From Sphingomonadaceae bacterium (GTDB lineage: Bacteria; Pseudomonadota; Alphaproteobacteria; Sphingomonadales; Sphingomonadaceae), in contig CANHQT010000008.1 of assembly GCA_947463325.1 (NCBI GenBank), positions 1-64,000 of the forward strand: a stretch of 64,000 bases of DNA, written 5' to 3'. Position 1 is the stretch's first letter, and each line of letters opens with the position of its first letter. Positions 45,832 to 56,137 of this stretch are shown one piece after another. The translations under genes were made by a program, and so were the position numbers. Under the pieces are notes generated by a model. That model did no database searches. It was given only the letters and a program-made list of their open reading frames with translations, and was not told where the DNA came from.

Positions 45832-46386
45832 TCAGCTGCGACGCACCAAGGGCCGGTCGATCAGTACCGCAAGGAGGAGCGCGGGGCCGCCGTGCGCTTC
45901 CCAAGCGTGATTGGTGCCGCGCTGGATGACGACCTGCCCCGGTTTCAGCCGCGTTTCCGCGCCTTCGAGGATCAACGAGACCTCCCCCTGAAGTAGGCAG
46001 ATGATGTCGAGGCTGTGGGTTTCGTGCATGCCCTGGTGGCGGGTCTGGTCGATGATGTGATGGTCCCCGCCGACGGTGGCGAAGGCGGCGCGGGTCGCGG
46101 TGTCGAGCACATCCTTGGGCACGCCCGGCGGGGTGGGCTGCATCACGAACCAGCGCACCTGCACATTGCCGGGGCGCGGGCCGAGCACAGCGGTGCCATT
46201 ACCCAGATCGGCATGGTCCATAGGGTCGAGCGGACCGGAGGCCACATCCTCCCATATCTCGAACAGGCCGCCGACATCGGGATCGCCCGCAGTTGCCGAG
46301 GGGCCGCCATCGATGATGATCACCGACTGCCCGTTCGCATCGTCCCCGGTGATGATCCGCCGCATTGCTGCTTTGAAGTCGCTCAT
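45832..46386 (-). CDS. cupin-domain protein
   Basis: A 184-residue protein. The C-terminal cupin barrel has HETHSLDIICLLQGEVSLIL (cupin motif 1, metal ligand His) and PGQVVIQRGTNHAWEA (motif 2). The N-terminal half is mixed alpha/beta. It could be a metal-dependent sugar or aromatic-compound enzyme or a regulator-type sensor. It lies directly upstream of the penicillin-acylase gene and probably shares its transcript. Confidence 0.85.
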   Translation of the reverse strand: MSDFKAAMRRIITGDDANGQSVIIIDGGPSATAGDPDVGGLFEIWEDVASGPLDPMDHADLGNGTAVLGPRPGNVQVRWFVMQPTPPGVPKDVLDTATRAAFATVGGDHHIIDQTRHQGMHETHSLDIICLLQGEVSLILEGAETRLKPGQVVIQRGTNHAWEAHGGPALLLAVLIDRPLVRRS

Positions 46387-46527
46387 GCCCCACTCTCCCT
46401 CTCACAGGCTGTGGTGGCATCCTAGCGTGGTGCGGGGGGCGTGTCGAAGCATGTCCAGCAGCCCCCCGTTAGCCCCCCCGGCCAGCCCCCCTTGCCAGCC
46501 CTGCCCGGCTCGGTCACCAAGGGCGGC

Positions 46528-47142
46528 ATGATCCGCACCCTCATCACCAGCATCGCCGCCGTATCGGCCCTGACCGCCTGTGCCACGCCGCGCACGGCAC
46601 CCGCACCGCAGGACCAGTTCTTTGCTGCCCTGTCTGCCCATTGCGGGCGCGCCTATGCCGGGCAGATGGTATCCAGCGACGCTGCGGACGCCGACATGGC
46701 GGGGCGGGCGATGGTGATGCATGTGCGGCAATGTAGTGGGACACGCATCGCCATCCCCTTTCACATCCAGCGGGCCGACGGGAGCTGGGACCGGTCCCGC
46801 ACCTGGTTGATCACCCGCACCGCAACCGGCCTGCGCCTGAAGCATGACCACCGGCACGAGGATGGCAGCATGGACGTGCTGACCAACTATGGCGGCGACA
46901 CCGCGAGCGCAGGCAGCGCGGGCGCCCAGGATTTCCCGGTCGATGCGGAGAGCATCGGGCTGTTCCGGGCGAATGACCGGGCGGTATCCGTCACCAACAT
47001 CTGGCGGGTGGAGGTGAGCGGCGCCGGTGAGCCCGCGCCCCGATACACCTATCAGCTGAGCCGCGCCGGCCGGCTGTTCCGCGTCACATTCGACCTTTCC
47101 ACCCCCGTCGCGCCGCCACCCGCGCCATGGGGGCATGAATAA
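46528..47142 (+). CDS. hypothetical lipoprotein
   Basis: A 204-residue protein with a lipoprotein signal (ITSIAAVSALTAC, lipobox Cys18) and a globular domain with few landmarks (HVRQCSGTRIAIPFHI; WDRSRTWLITRTATGL; KHDHRHEDG). The two remaining Cys could form a disulfide. No named family is recognised. ATG 46528 is chosen because the frame upstream is Pro-rich and lacks a signal. Divergent from the cupin gene. Confidence 0.72.
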   Translation: MIRTLITSIAAVSALTACATPRTAPAPQDQFFAALSAHCGRAYAGQMVSSDAADADMAGRAMVMHVRQCSGTRIAIPFHIQRADGSWDRSRTWLITRTATGLRLKHDHRHEDGSMDVLTNYGGDTASAGSAGAQDFPVDAESIGLFRANDRAVSVTNIWRVEVSGAGEPAPRYTYQLSRAGRLFRVTFDLSTPVAPPPAPWGHE

Positions 47143-47182
47143 GCGGGAGATGTTGCGGCCCTTGCCAAGGGCGGGTGGGCGC

Positions 47183-47310
47183 GACTCTGGATTGCCGCGC
47201 GACCTTTGGTCGCTCGCAATGACGGGGGTTCATATTCTCTCTCAGCTCTCTGCGCCTTTGCGCGAGATATTTGCGTTGGGGCAGGTGATGGGCCCCCGCC
47301 TGCGCGGGGG
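47183..47310. repeat. cluster of three different intergenic repeat fragments
   Basis: Within the gap 47143-47330 are (a) 47183-47228, an element of the kind that reads TGCCGCGCGACCTTTGGTCG and ends AATGACGGGGG; (b) 47246-47270, CTCTCTGCGCCTTTGCGCGA, also present with small changes near 50398; and (c) 47293-47310, palindrome CCCCCGC-CTGC-GCGGGGG. Dispersed elements like these are common in sphingomonad intergenic DNA. No gene is seen. Confidence 0.6.
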
Positions 47311-47330
47311 AACAAGGTAGGGGGTGGGGG

Positions 47331-47930
47331 CTATTCCGCCCCCTCCTCCTCCTCCCCCTCCTCCTCCCCCGCCAAACCCGCGGATTCTTCAGAAAGAAGA
47401 AGGCAGGCCCTTACCCTATCCCGCGCCTCCATCGCGCTTTGCGGCAGGGCGGCTTCGAAGAAGAATTGCCAGAGATCCTCCGCGCTGACGCCTTCGTCGA
47501 TCAGCTGCAGGAACCAGTCAAAGCGGGCGACGACGGCGAGCACCTCTGGCAGGGCGCCGACCGGATCGACGCGGTCCAGCAGGGTCAGAGAGAGTTTGAC
47601 ATTCTGCCGCGTGTAGCGGGTTTCCCCGTCACCCCGGATCCAGCGCGCCTCCTCCCCCTGAATGGCGGCGGTGAGCAGATTGTCCGCGACGATGCGCCGC
47701 GCGACGATCAACGCGCCTTCCCACCCCAGCGCAAAAGCATAGCCCCGCGCGCTGCGGCGGAGCGCATAGGCGCTGGAGAGGGACATGCCGACACAGCGCG
47801 CGGCATCCGCCACCAGGCCATGATCCGCGAGATGGGTGAGAAAGGCCGCCTGCCGCCCCGCGCTCCACCCATCCACCCGCCCCGCATGGCGCAAGAAAGC
47901 CGCCGCCGGGAGCATGGCCCGGCCATCCAC
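47331..47930 (-). CDS. helix-turn-helix-type hypothetical protein
   Basis: A 199-residue protein with a homeodomain-like segment near the start: FLTHLADHGLVADAARCVG, then SLSSAYALRRSARGYAF (about 30-66). This pattern recurs in many alphaproteobacterial proteins described as HTH or terminase-small-subunit-like. The C-terminus is acidic (GEEEGEEEEGAE). It may bind DNA. It sits next to the AT-rich island but on GC-rich DNA. No operon partner. Confidence 0.65.
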   Translation of the reverse strand: MDGRAMLPAAAFLRHAGRVDGWSAGRQAAFLTHLADHGLVADAARCVGMSLSSAYALRRSARGYAFALGWEGALIVARRIVADNLLTAAIQGEEARWIRGDGETRYTRQNVKLSLTLLDRVDPVGALPEVLAVVARFDWFLQLIDEGVSAEDLWQFFFEAALPQSAMEARDRVRACLLLSEESAGLAGEEEGEEEEGAE

Positions 47931-48076
47931 CCGCTACACTGATTCCCGTGTGGGGGTGTCGTTATGGTCGTGCGTGGGTGAGTCCATGGGTCCATCCCTT
48001 TCGATAAGGGAGGGAGGGTAACTTGTTTGGTTAGCTGTAGGACAGGGGGAGTTAGCTCCCAGAAAGATCGTTATAG

Positions 48077-49036
48077 CTATGCGACTCTCCGACTACGCGT
48101 CTTGCTCATCGAGTCCATCCGCGCGAACCGACCGCCAAAATGTTTCGAACTACTTGAAATTGAATGAAACAGTCGTGCAATGTCCCACAAGACATGAACA
48201 ATTTTCGAGTTAACGTTCTCAAAAAGCTGTGCCGAATCCAATTCCCTCGAAAGGTCCGTCCGAAATAAAAAATCGGCGTTCGAAATTTCGCGATATAAAC
48301 GAAATCCAACATCTTCCGATTTGCTATATGGAAACCAGACGTTGAACTCGTGTCTATAGTTTATAGAGTTCCGAGTCTTTGCGAGCCAACTCGCTGTGCC
48401 CAGCCCATCTAGGACTATGGCATTAACCAGTCCATCAGCTGAATCAAAAAATTCTCGAGAGTCGGCCTGCCCGGTGCGCAACGCTACCGTCGCCGCTTCC
48501 ATTAACTCAATACAAAAATCCCGCCAAAATCCATCATGTACGCCTAAACCTCGGCTGCTCTTGCGAACGATGAGTTGCAGTACACCATTCTTCTCTAAGG
48601 CACGGAAAGCAATGAAACCTGCGTCCAAGTTGAAGCCGGCAACACCGTACAATTCACACAGCTCGCTTAAACGTTCGATGGGCTTAGGGCTAACTTGGGA
48701 AACACCGCTGCCGAAAGCGCGCATCAAAGCATGACCCGCAAAAAAAGCAGCATAGTAAGACTCGATTAGTCGCCAAGCTGTAAATCTGAGGTTCTTCCCG
48801 TTCTGCCGTGACCGATGGAAACTTTCCATTGCTGACAGCGCAAATCTATCAAAATCTCCGGCCAGATAACTTTGAAACTTATCTACGTCTTGCACAATAA
48901 AAGAGAACGTGTTTGAGTTCAATCCAATCGGAACCAAATTTGCATTCAACAAATATGCGTCAAGACCCCCATAAATTGGGGTCGATCGCGCTATATCGCG
49001 CAATACGACGCCTCGCAGGCCGGCGACGATGCTCAC
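48077..49036 (-). CDS. hypothetical HEPN-like protein paired with the DGQHR protein
   Basis: A 319-residue, mainly helical protein that I do not recognise as a named family. It carries R222-N223-x5-H229 (in TRNSINYRH), which fits the R-x4-6-H motif with a polar residue after Arg, typical of HEPN ribonucleases. A helical segment rich in aromatics (AWRLIESYYAAFFAGH, about 87-102) precedes it. The Ser-rich, basic C-terminus (SKTRSRRVA) could contact nucleic acid. It starts at GTG 49036, four bases after the DGQHR gene stop, so they are one operon. Its base composition is strikingly AT-rich compared with neighbours, a sign of transfer. Function as a toxin nuclease is inference. Confidence 0.7.
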   Translation of the reverse strand: MSIVAGLRGVVLRDIARSTPIYGGLDAYLLNANLVPIGLNSNTFSFIVQDVDKFQSYLAGDFDRFALSAMESFHRSRQNGKNLRFTAWRLIESYYAAFFAGHALMRAFGSGVSQVSPKPIERLSELCELYGVAGFNLDAGFIAFRALEKNGVLQLIVRKSSRGLGVHDGFWRDFCIELMEAATVALRTGQADSREFFDSADGLVNAIVLDGLGTASWLAKTRNSINYRHEFNVWFPYSKSEDVGFRLYREISNADFLFRTDLSRELDSAQLFENVNSKIVHVLWDIARLFHSISSSSKHFGGRFARMDSMSKTRSRRVA

Positions 49037-49040
49037 GTCT

Positions 49041-50057
49041 TTACAACGTCAACTTACTGACCAATCTCTTTTCTAGATAATCTTGGAGCTTGGACCAACT
49101 AGTTCCTGGCTTTTCAAGTTTATTTATCCTCATGTTTTGGAAGATCGGCGAAATTATATGTTGAAAATTCGATGGTGTATATTCACCTCCGAACCTATCG
49201 ACCATTCTCTGAGCAACGTTTTTAAATATGCCCATGAAAGCTCGAAATACGACTGGCTTATTCAATAAAAACTCGTCTGACTTCTTCTCTATCTCAGATC
49301 TAATGGCAACGAAATATGCATTGAGGATATCATATACCTCATCGGGATCGCGCCCGCTAAATAGAACAAGATTTGCTTTCAGGGCTTGATTAAATGTAAC
49401 CCGTGTCAGCTTATTTTTTGACGCTTCCGCGGGCGACATGTAACCCCGTAGAACGCTTCTCTTTTTATTATCAAATAAATCAAATATTGTACGAAGGGTT
49501 TCCTCCGACTCAGATTCGATGTCGGCTAGATGCTTGATGTCCAAAAGCAGCTGCGATGGAACAGGGCGCTGTTTCGTATTTATATCGATAAATAGCCGAG
49601 TTTCCTCTTTTCGTGATAGTCCATTGTAAATGACCACAGGGACACGCAATAGTGTTTTCGCTAAGGAGAAGCCATATACCCGATGTTGCCCGTCTAAAAT
49701 AAGAAATGCGCCGGGCGTATCTGTGAATTCAAGTGTCTTTCCTCGACCAACAATCTTCAAGTTAGCTTCCGGTTGGGCCGAGAGAACAATTGAGTTTGGA
49801 ATGGTTCCGTTCTCTTGATCGATATAGCGTGCAATTTCTTCGGCGCGTTTGCGATCTAGCTCTCTCTGAAAACCTTTTTTGGGATCTTCTTTCCTTGTAG
49901 TTACCTTGCAAGTTCGCGCCAATACGTTGCTAACGATTGTTAGTGTGTAGAATTGGTGCCCGCCTTGAGTGACCAGGGATACGCTAAGACGAAGTCGATC
50001 TTCGTTCTCTAAGTCAGCGGTGCCTTGAGCGATTTCTTGGGTCACAGACGAGTCCAA
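49041..50057 (-). CDS. DGQHR-domain protein (DndB-like)
   Basis: A 338-residue protein with the DGQHR domain. The signature LDGQHRVYGF is at 121-130 and the second block FIDINTKQRPVPSQLL at 156-171. The preceding QRELDRKRAEEIARYI (about 64-79) is the usual N-terminal helix of this family. DndB, a known member, regulates DNA phosphorothioation, and the related DGQQR motif belongs to DUF262/GmrSD proteins. No dnd or gmr genes are present here. The start is uncertain (TTG 50057 or GTG 50045; no clear ribosome site). It leads the AT-rich two-gene unit. Confidence 0.82.
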   Translation of the reverse strand: MDSSVTQEIAQGTADLENEDRLRLSVSLVTQGGHQFYTLTIVSNVLARTCKVTTRKEDPKKGFQRELDRKRAEEIARYIDQENGTIPNSIVLSAQPEANLKIVGRGKTLEFTDTPGAFLILDGQHRVYGFSLAKTLLRVPVVIYNGLSRKEETRLFIDINTKQRPVPSQLLLDIKHLADIESESEETLRTIFDLFDNKKRSVLRGYMSPAEASKNKLTRVTFNQALKANLVLFSGRDPDEVYDILNAYFVAIRSEIEKKSDEFLLNKPVVFRAFMGIFKNVAQRMVDRFGGEYTPSNFQHIISPIFQNMRINKLEKPGTSWSKLQDYLEKRLVSKLTL

Positions 50058-50589
50058 ATAGCGTCGATTTGACCGAGATAGTTAGCGAAGACGAGGGGAA
50101 TGGTAAAGGCACCAAAAAACATTGAATGGTAAGGGAGTCATGCGTTGAGGCAGTTCGTATCCTAAATGTACTATGAAGGTGATCGGATTATGTCATGAAG
50201 GGCTGCTTGACCGGCCCCACTCGTAGCGGCTGTGGGCCGAGTTCGGGGTCAGTGCGAATGGGATAATATTATTAAACAAGAACAATATATTACTATGGTT
50301 TGGACTGTTGTCTGAACATATCAGACCGCAACCGCACCGGCGCCCCTGCTCGCTGCGATGGCCCCCTTCGGCCGTCGGGGTGACGGCGGGCTCTGCGCTC
50401 TCTGCGCCTCTGCGCGCGATTTTGGGTGTGGCAGCTGGGCCCCGGATCAAGTCCGGGGTGACGGGCCAGGGTGACCCCGGGTCAGGCCCGGGGTGACGGG
50501 GTGAGGGTTCCCCGGGTCGAGCCCGGGGTGACGGGCCAGGGTGACCCCGGGTCAGGCCCGTGGTGACGGGCCTTCGCCGGGGCAGAGCG
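50058..50589. other. intergenic region of 532 bases, no gene seen
   Basis: The left part (50058-50300) is AT-rich and probably holds the promoter of the DGQHR operon. The right part (50340-50575) is dense in GC-rich repeats. No coding frame here resembles a protein. Confidence 0.7.
50440..50570. repeat. four palindromic repeats at an exact 35-bp period
   Basis: Units begin at 50440, 50475, 50510 and 50545. Each has a CCCCGG left arm, a short centre (for example GTCAGG), a CCGGGG right arm, and then TGACGGG. The spacers are 9 bases, and the first and third are identical (CCAGGGTGA). The last copy carries a mismatch in the right arm (CCCGTGG). The unit is the common alphaproteobacterial intergenic palindrome. 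A CTCTCTGCGCCTCTGCGCGC element lies just before, at 50398. Confidence 0.85.
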
Positions 50590-52640
<2,051 letters not shown>

Positions 52641-52669
52641 ATGGGCGGATGATAGGGGCTCTCGCCCGA

Positions 52670-53431
52670 TCAGTCGAGCAAAATGGCGATGGCGACGGCG
52701 ATCACCATCAGCGCGAACAGGGTGCGGGCGAGGGGCGCGCGATCCTGTAGCCGGCGGGCGAGCGGCAGGGCGATGAGCGTGCCGGCGCCGCCGCCTGCGA
52801 CAAGCGCACCGAACAAGGGCCAAGCGAGCTGGCCGGCGGCAGCGTAGGAGAGGCTCGTCGCGCCGCCGAACAGCGCGACCGAGACGAGCGAGGAGGCACC
52901 CGCATTGGCGAGCGTCATCCCCGTTGAGGCCATCAGCCCCGGCGCGATCAGAAATCCGCCGCCGATACCGAAGAAGCCGGCGGCGAGCCCTGCGACAAGG
53001 CCGACCGGCGCGAGTTTGAGCACCATCGCCGGGGTGAGGCGAACGGCGGGGTCGCCTTCGCTGCGGCGGGGGATGAGCATCGAGACGGCGATGGCGATCA
53101 TCGCAAAGGCGAACCACATGAGCAGCGCATCACCATCCACCTGCCGGGCGAGCGCCGCCCCGGTGAAGGATCCGGCGAGGCCGGAGAGGCCGAAGGTGAT
53201 GGCGCAGGGCCATTTGACCCGCCCTGCCCGCGCCTGCCCGGCAAGGCCCGCAAGCGCATTGACCGCGACCGCCGCCGCCGAGGTGCCGATCGCCACATGG
53301 GTATCAGCCACGCCGACAATGTAGATCAGCCAAGGCGTCGCCAGCACCGATCCGCCGCCGCCAAACAGGGTCAGCAACAGCCCGATCAGCGCCCCGCCAA
53401 GCGCGGCGAGCAGCAGGGCCTCCAGCGCCAT
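52670..53431 (-). CDS. sulfite exporter TauE/SafE family membrane protein
   Basis: A 253-residue polytopic protein with about eight hydrophobic helices and the TauE/SafE repeat pattern: GALIGLLLTLFGGGGSVLATP in the first half and GLAAGFFGIGGGFLIAPGL in the second. It would export sulfite, sulfonate or sulfur anions. It lies directly downstream of the rhodanese gene (3 bases), and the cluster also holds a persulfide dioxygenase. Sulfite is the product of that enzyme, so export of sulfite fits the context. Confidence 0.92.
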   Translation of the reverse strand: MALEALLLAALGGALIGLLLTLFGGGGSVLATPWLIYIVGVADTHVAIGTSAAAVAVNALAGLAGQARAGRVKWPCAITFGLSGLAGSFTGAALARQVDGDALLMWFAFAMIAIAVSMLIPRRSEGDPAVRLTPAMVLKLAPVGLVAGLAAGFFGIGGGFLIAPGLMASTGMTLANAGASSLVSVALFGGATSLSYAAAGQLAWPLFGALVAGGGAGTLIALPLARRLQDRAPLARTLFALMVIAVAIAILLD

Positions 53432-53434
53432 GGA

Positions 53435-53968
53435 TCAGGCCGGCCGCGCGCGGTTCCAAGGGGCGAGCATGAGCAGGCGCGCCATGCCGCAAAATCCGGT
53501 CACGCCCGCAAAGGTAAGGCCGGCGCCGACGAAGGCGGCAAGGGCGAACCATGCCGGCGCGACGAACCAGCCGAGCAGCATACCGGTGAGGATGAGGATG
53601 CCGGCGACAATCTGGACCTGCCGCATGATTTCCAGCGGAGCGCGGGCGTCGGTTTCGACTGGCAAACCGGCCCGCTTCCACCCCTCCAGCCCGCCTTCGA
53701 GCACAAAGGCCGGGCCAGAAACGCGCGCCGCCAACCGGTCACACGCACCCTGGGTGCGCATACCCGAACGGCAGGTGAAGATGACGTCTGCATCGGGCGC
53801 GACCGAGAGATGCACCTGTTCCCAGACCGAGAGCGGCTGCGAACGGGCGCCGGCGATGTGGCTGCGGGCGAATTCATCCGCCTCCCGAATGTCGACCAGC
53901 ACGGCACGGCCTGCCGACAGGCGATCACGGACTTCAGCGGGAGAGAGGGGGGAGAGAGTGGCAGTCAT
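53435..53968 (-). CDS. rhodanese-like protein with DUF2892 membrane tail
   Basis: A 177-residue protein. The N-terminal rhodanese domain (about 5-105) has the active-site Cys66 in FTCRSGMRT and the usual VDIREADEFARSHIAGA. Two membrane helices of DUF2892 type follow (about 115-165). It would transfer sulfane sulfur at the inner membrane. The ATG at 53968 is preferred over the TTG at 53974 because AAGGA sits at good distance. It lies between the ArsR regulator and the TauE gene in one leftward unit. Confidence 0.9.
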   Translation of the reverse strand: MTATLSPLSPAEVRDRLSAGRAVLVDIREADEFARSHIAGARSQPLSVWEQVHLSVAPDADVIFTCRSGMRTQGACDRLAARVSGPAFVLEGGLEGWKRAGLPVETDARAPLEIMRQVQIVAGILILTGMLLGWFVAPAWFALAAFVGAGLTFAGVTGFCGMARLLMLAPWNRARPA

Positions 53969-53970
53969 GG

Positions 53971-54297
53971 TCAATTCCTTATGTCGGGCGGGCAGAATAG
54001 CTCTGCCAGCGTTTCGATCAGCCGCGCCGCCACCGGGTCTGCCAGCCGGTAATAGATGGTCTGGCCGCTCCGCCGCGTCGTCAGCACGCCTTCTTCCCTG
54101 AGCAGCGCGAGATGCTGTGACAGGGCCGACTGCGACAGGCCGACGCGGGGCTGGATTTCCCCCACCGACAATTCGCCATCAGCGAGCTGGCACAGGATCA
54201 TCAGCCGTCTTTCATTGCCGAGCAGGCGCAACAGCGCCGCCGCACGGGCAGCATTTTCCTGGAACAACGAAAGGTCAAAGCGGGCGAGATCGAACAT
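53971..54297 (-). CDS. ArsR-family persulfide-sensing repressor (BigR/SqrR-like)
   Basis: A 108-residue winged-helix regulator. The DNA-recognition helix is in SVGEIQPRVGLSQSALSQHLALL. Two cysteines, Cys36 (ILCQL) and Cys102 (LFCPP), lie at the places where BigR and SqrR form a di- or tetrasulfide bridge on sulfide stress. It would release its operator when persulfides appear. It is divergent from the persulfide dioxygenase gene, with the palindrome at 54320-54345 in between, and upstream of rhodanese and TauE. Confidence 0.9.
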   Translation of the reverse strand: MFDLARFDLSLFQENAARAAALLRLLGNERRLMILCQLADGELSVGEIQPRVGLSQSALSQHLALLREEGVLTTRRSGQTIYYRLADPVAARLIETLAELFCPPDIRN

Positions 54298-54319
54298 GGT
54301 TCCGATATATCGCTTGATT

Positions 54320-54345
54320 CTAAATTAGCAAGTGCTAATATTTAG
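54320..54345. promoter_or_regulatory. palindromic operator for the ArsR/BigR-like repressor
   Basis: TTAGCA-AG-TGCTAA (54325-54338) is a perfect inverted repeat, extended by CTAAA and TTTAG at the flanks. It lies between the divergent repressor and persulfide dioxygenase genes, 19 bases before the dioxygenase ATG. A shared operator for the cluster is likely; the exact contact bases are inferred. Confidence 0.7.
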
Positions 54346-54363
54346 AGCAGAAGGAGACGACTC

Positions 54364-55236
54364 ATGACCCCCTCCCCTGCTCCGGTTGTTCAGGCCTGGT
54401 TCGATGCCGCGACCCACACGGTCAGCTATCTGGTGCATGACCCGGCGACGCGCGACGCCGCGATCATTGACCCGGTGCTCGATTTCACGCCCAACAACAG
54501 CCGCATCGCCACCACCTCCGCCGACACTATATTGGCATCGGCAGAGGCGCAGGGGCTGACGATCCGCTGGCTGCTCGAAACCCACGTCCATGCCGATCAT
54601 TTGTCCGCCGCGCATCATTTGCGCGAGCGCACGGGGGCGCCGGTGGTGATCGGACGGCACATCACCGACGTGCAGGGCATTTTCGCGCCCTTGTTCGAGG
54701 CCGATGATGTCACGCCCGACGGCAGCCAGTTCGAACAGTTGGTCGAAGAGGGTGACAGTCTCCCGCTCGGCGAAATGGCGATCAAGGTGCTGCACACGCC
54801 GGGCCATACGCCGGCCTGTGTCACCTATGTGATCGGCGATGCCGCCTTTGTCGGCGATACGCTTTTCATGCCGGACTATGGCACTGCGCGCGCCGACTTT
54901 CCCGGCGGCAGTGCGGAAACGCTCTACCGGTCAACGCGGCGCATCCTATCCCTGCCGGTCGAGACGCGCATCTTTGTCGGCCATGATTACCTGCCCGCCG
55001 GGCGCAGCCAGTTCGTCTGGGAAACGAGCGTTGCCGAACAGCGCAAGGGCAATATCCATGTGCATGACGGGGTAAGCGAGGCAGAGTTTGTGGCCATGCG
55101 AACCGCGCGCGACGCGACGCTGAGCGCGCCGCAGCTGATCCTGCCATCGCTGCAGGTCAATATCCGCGCCGGGGCCATGCCGCCGCCGTCCCCGGGCGGG
55201 CATGTCTACCTCAAGCTTCCAGTCAACGCGATCTGA
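54364..55236 (+). CDS. persulfide dioxygenase (ETHE1/Blh-like, metallo-beta-lactamase fold)
   Basis: A 290-residue mononuclear iron enzyme. The metal motif HVHADH is at 74-79 (ETHVHADHLSAAHHL), and HTPGHTPACVTYV and GHDYLPAGR supply further ligands. It oxidises glutathione persulfide to sulfite and glutathione, removing toxic sulfide. It is controlled with the divergent ArsR repressor, rhodanese and TauE, a known sulfide-detoxification arrangement. It converges on the MipA/OmpV gene, 16 bases away. Confidence 0.93.
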   Translation: MTPSPAPVVQAWFDAATHTVSYLVHDPATRDAAIIDPVLDFTPNNSRIATTSADTILASAEAQGLTIRWLLETHVHADHLSAAHHLRERTGAPVVIGRHITDVQGIFAPLFEADDVTPDGSQFEQLVEEGDSLPLGEMAIKVLHTPGHTPACVTYVIGDAAFVGDTLFMPDYGTARADFPGGSAETLYRSTRRILSLPVETRIFVGHDYLPAGRSQFVWETSVAEQRKGNIHVHDGVSEAEFVAMRTARDATLSAPQLILPSLQVNIRAGAMPPPSPGGHVYLKLPVNAI

Positions 55237-55252
55237 GGATGGGGCGCGAGGA

Positions 55253-56137
55253 TCAGAAGGTGTAGCTGACCCCGGCGGCGAGGAACCATTGGTCGCGATC
55301 ACCGCGTACCGAGACGATCGGGCTGCGCGCGGCATCATTGAGCAGGCGGTTGTAGCTGGTGAGGCCGAACAGCCCCCAGCCGCCGTCGAGCCCGTTGCCG
55401 GACAGATCATAGGCGAGGACGATGCTGGCCCCCGCGCTTTTCCACCCGCTTTCAGGGGTGAAGGCGGGGAGGCCGCTGGCGAGGGCGCCAGCCGCGGTCA
55501 CGCCAAATTCCGACCGCATATAATTGCCGCTGGCATGCGTCGCATCGACGCTGAGCGCAGCGAACAGCGCGCGGCTGAGCGGGGTGGAGAAACCGACCGA
55601 GGGGGAGATGAGCATGCCATTATGCACATCCCCCAGATCGGTGAGCATATCGATACGGAAGCTGAGGCTATCGAACGGGTTGGTGACGCCGTTGACGCTG
55701 ACCCCGGCAAAGCCGCCGCCTTCGATTGCGGCATCGCGTTCCCCCAGGCGGCGTACCACCGGATCCTTGATCTGGTTCACGCGATTGAGGTTCACGCGAA
55801 AGGCGGGCCCGGCGAGAAAATCGACCTTCGCGCGCGGCGTATCGGGGATGAGATCGAGCGCGAGGCCGGGGCCGCGTGCTTCAAAATCGACGCCGCCGAA
55901 ACTGCCGCGCAGCAGCGGCGCGGGGTTGAGGAGATAATCGTCCGACCCTTCATAGGACGCGCGATAGCCCGCGCCGAAACCGAGGGTGAGATGATCACCG
56001 GCGAACACATTGGCCTGGCCGGGGGGGCCTTGGCTCGCCGAGACAGGCGGTTCGAGCAGCGGCGGGACATCCTGCGCGGCAGCGGGGACAGCGCAGACGA
56101 GCGGCGCAAGCGCGAGAAGAGCGAGGCGGGAGAGCAT
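55253..56137 (-). CDS. MipA/OmpV family outer-membrane protein
   Basis: A 294-residue predicted beta-barrel with a signal peptide (1-22, ending AVPAAAQ) and a terminal aromatic motif (SYTF). FAGDHLTLGFGAGYRASYEGSDDY and VDFLAGPAFRVNLNRV are typical of MipA/OmpV. Relatives are MltA-interacting scaffold or stress-induced porin-like proteins. The ATG at 56137 fits the signal. Isolated gene. Confidence 0.88.
   Translation of the reverse strand: MLSRLALLALAPLVCAVPAAAQDVPPLLEPPVSASQGPPGQANVFAGDHLTLGFGAGYRASYEGSDDYLLNPAPLLRGSFGGVDFEARGPGLALDLIPDTPRAKVDFLAGPAFRVNLNRVNQIKDPVVRRLGERDAAIEGGGFAGVSVNGVTNPFDSLSFRIDMLTDLGDVHNGMLISPSVGFSTPLSRALFAALSVDATHASGNYMRSEFGVTAAGALASGLPAFTPESGWKSAGASIVLAYDLSGNGLDGGWGLFGLTSYNRLLNDAARSPIVSVRGDRDQWFLAAGVSYTF

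Noticed and set aside
49041-50057. Part of a complete Dnd phosphorothioation system
   Set aside because: Only a DndB-like domain is present; no dndA, C, D, E or dptFGH genes lie nearby.
47143-50200. A tRNA-anchored genomic island
   Set aside because: No tRNA gene or integrase borders the AT-rich pair and no flanking direct repeats were found.
50440-50570. Regular repeats as a CRISPR array
   Set aside because: Spacers are only 9 bases and two are identical, repeats are GC-rich palindromes, and no cas genes are present.
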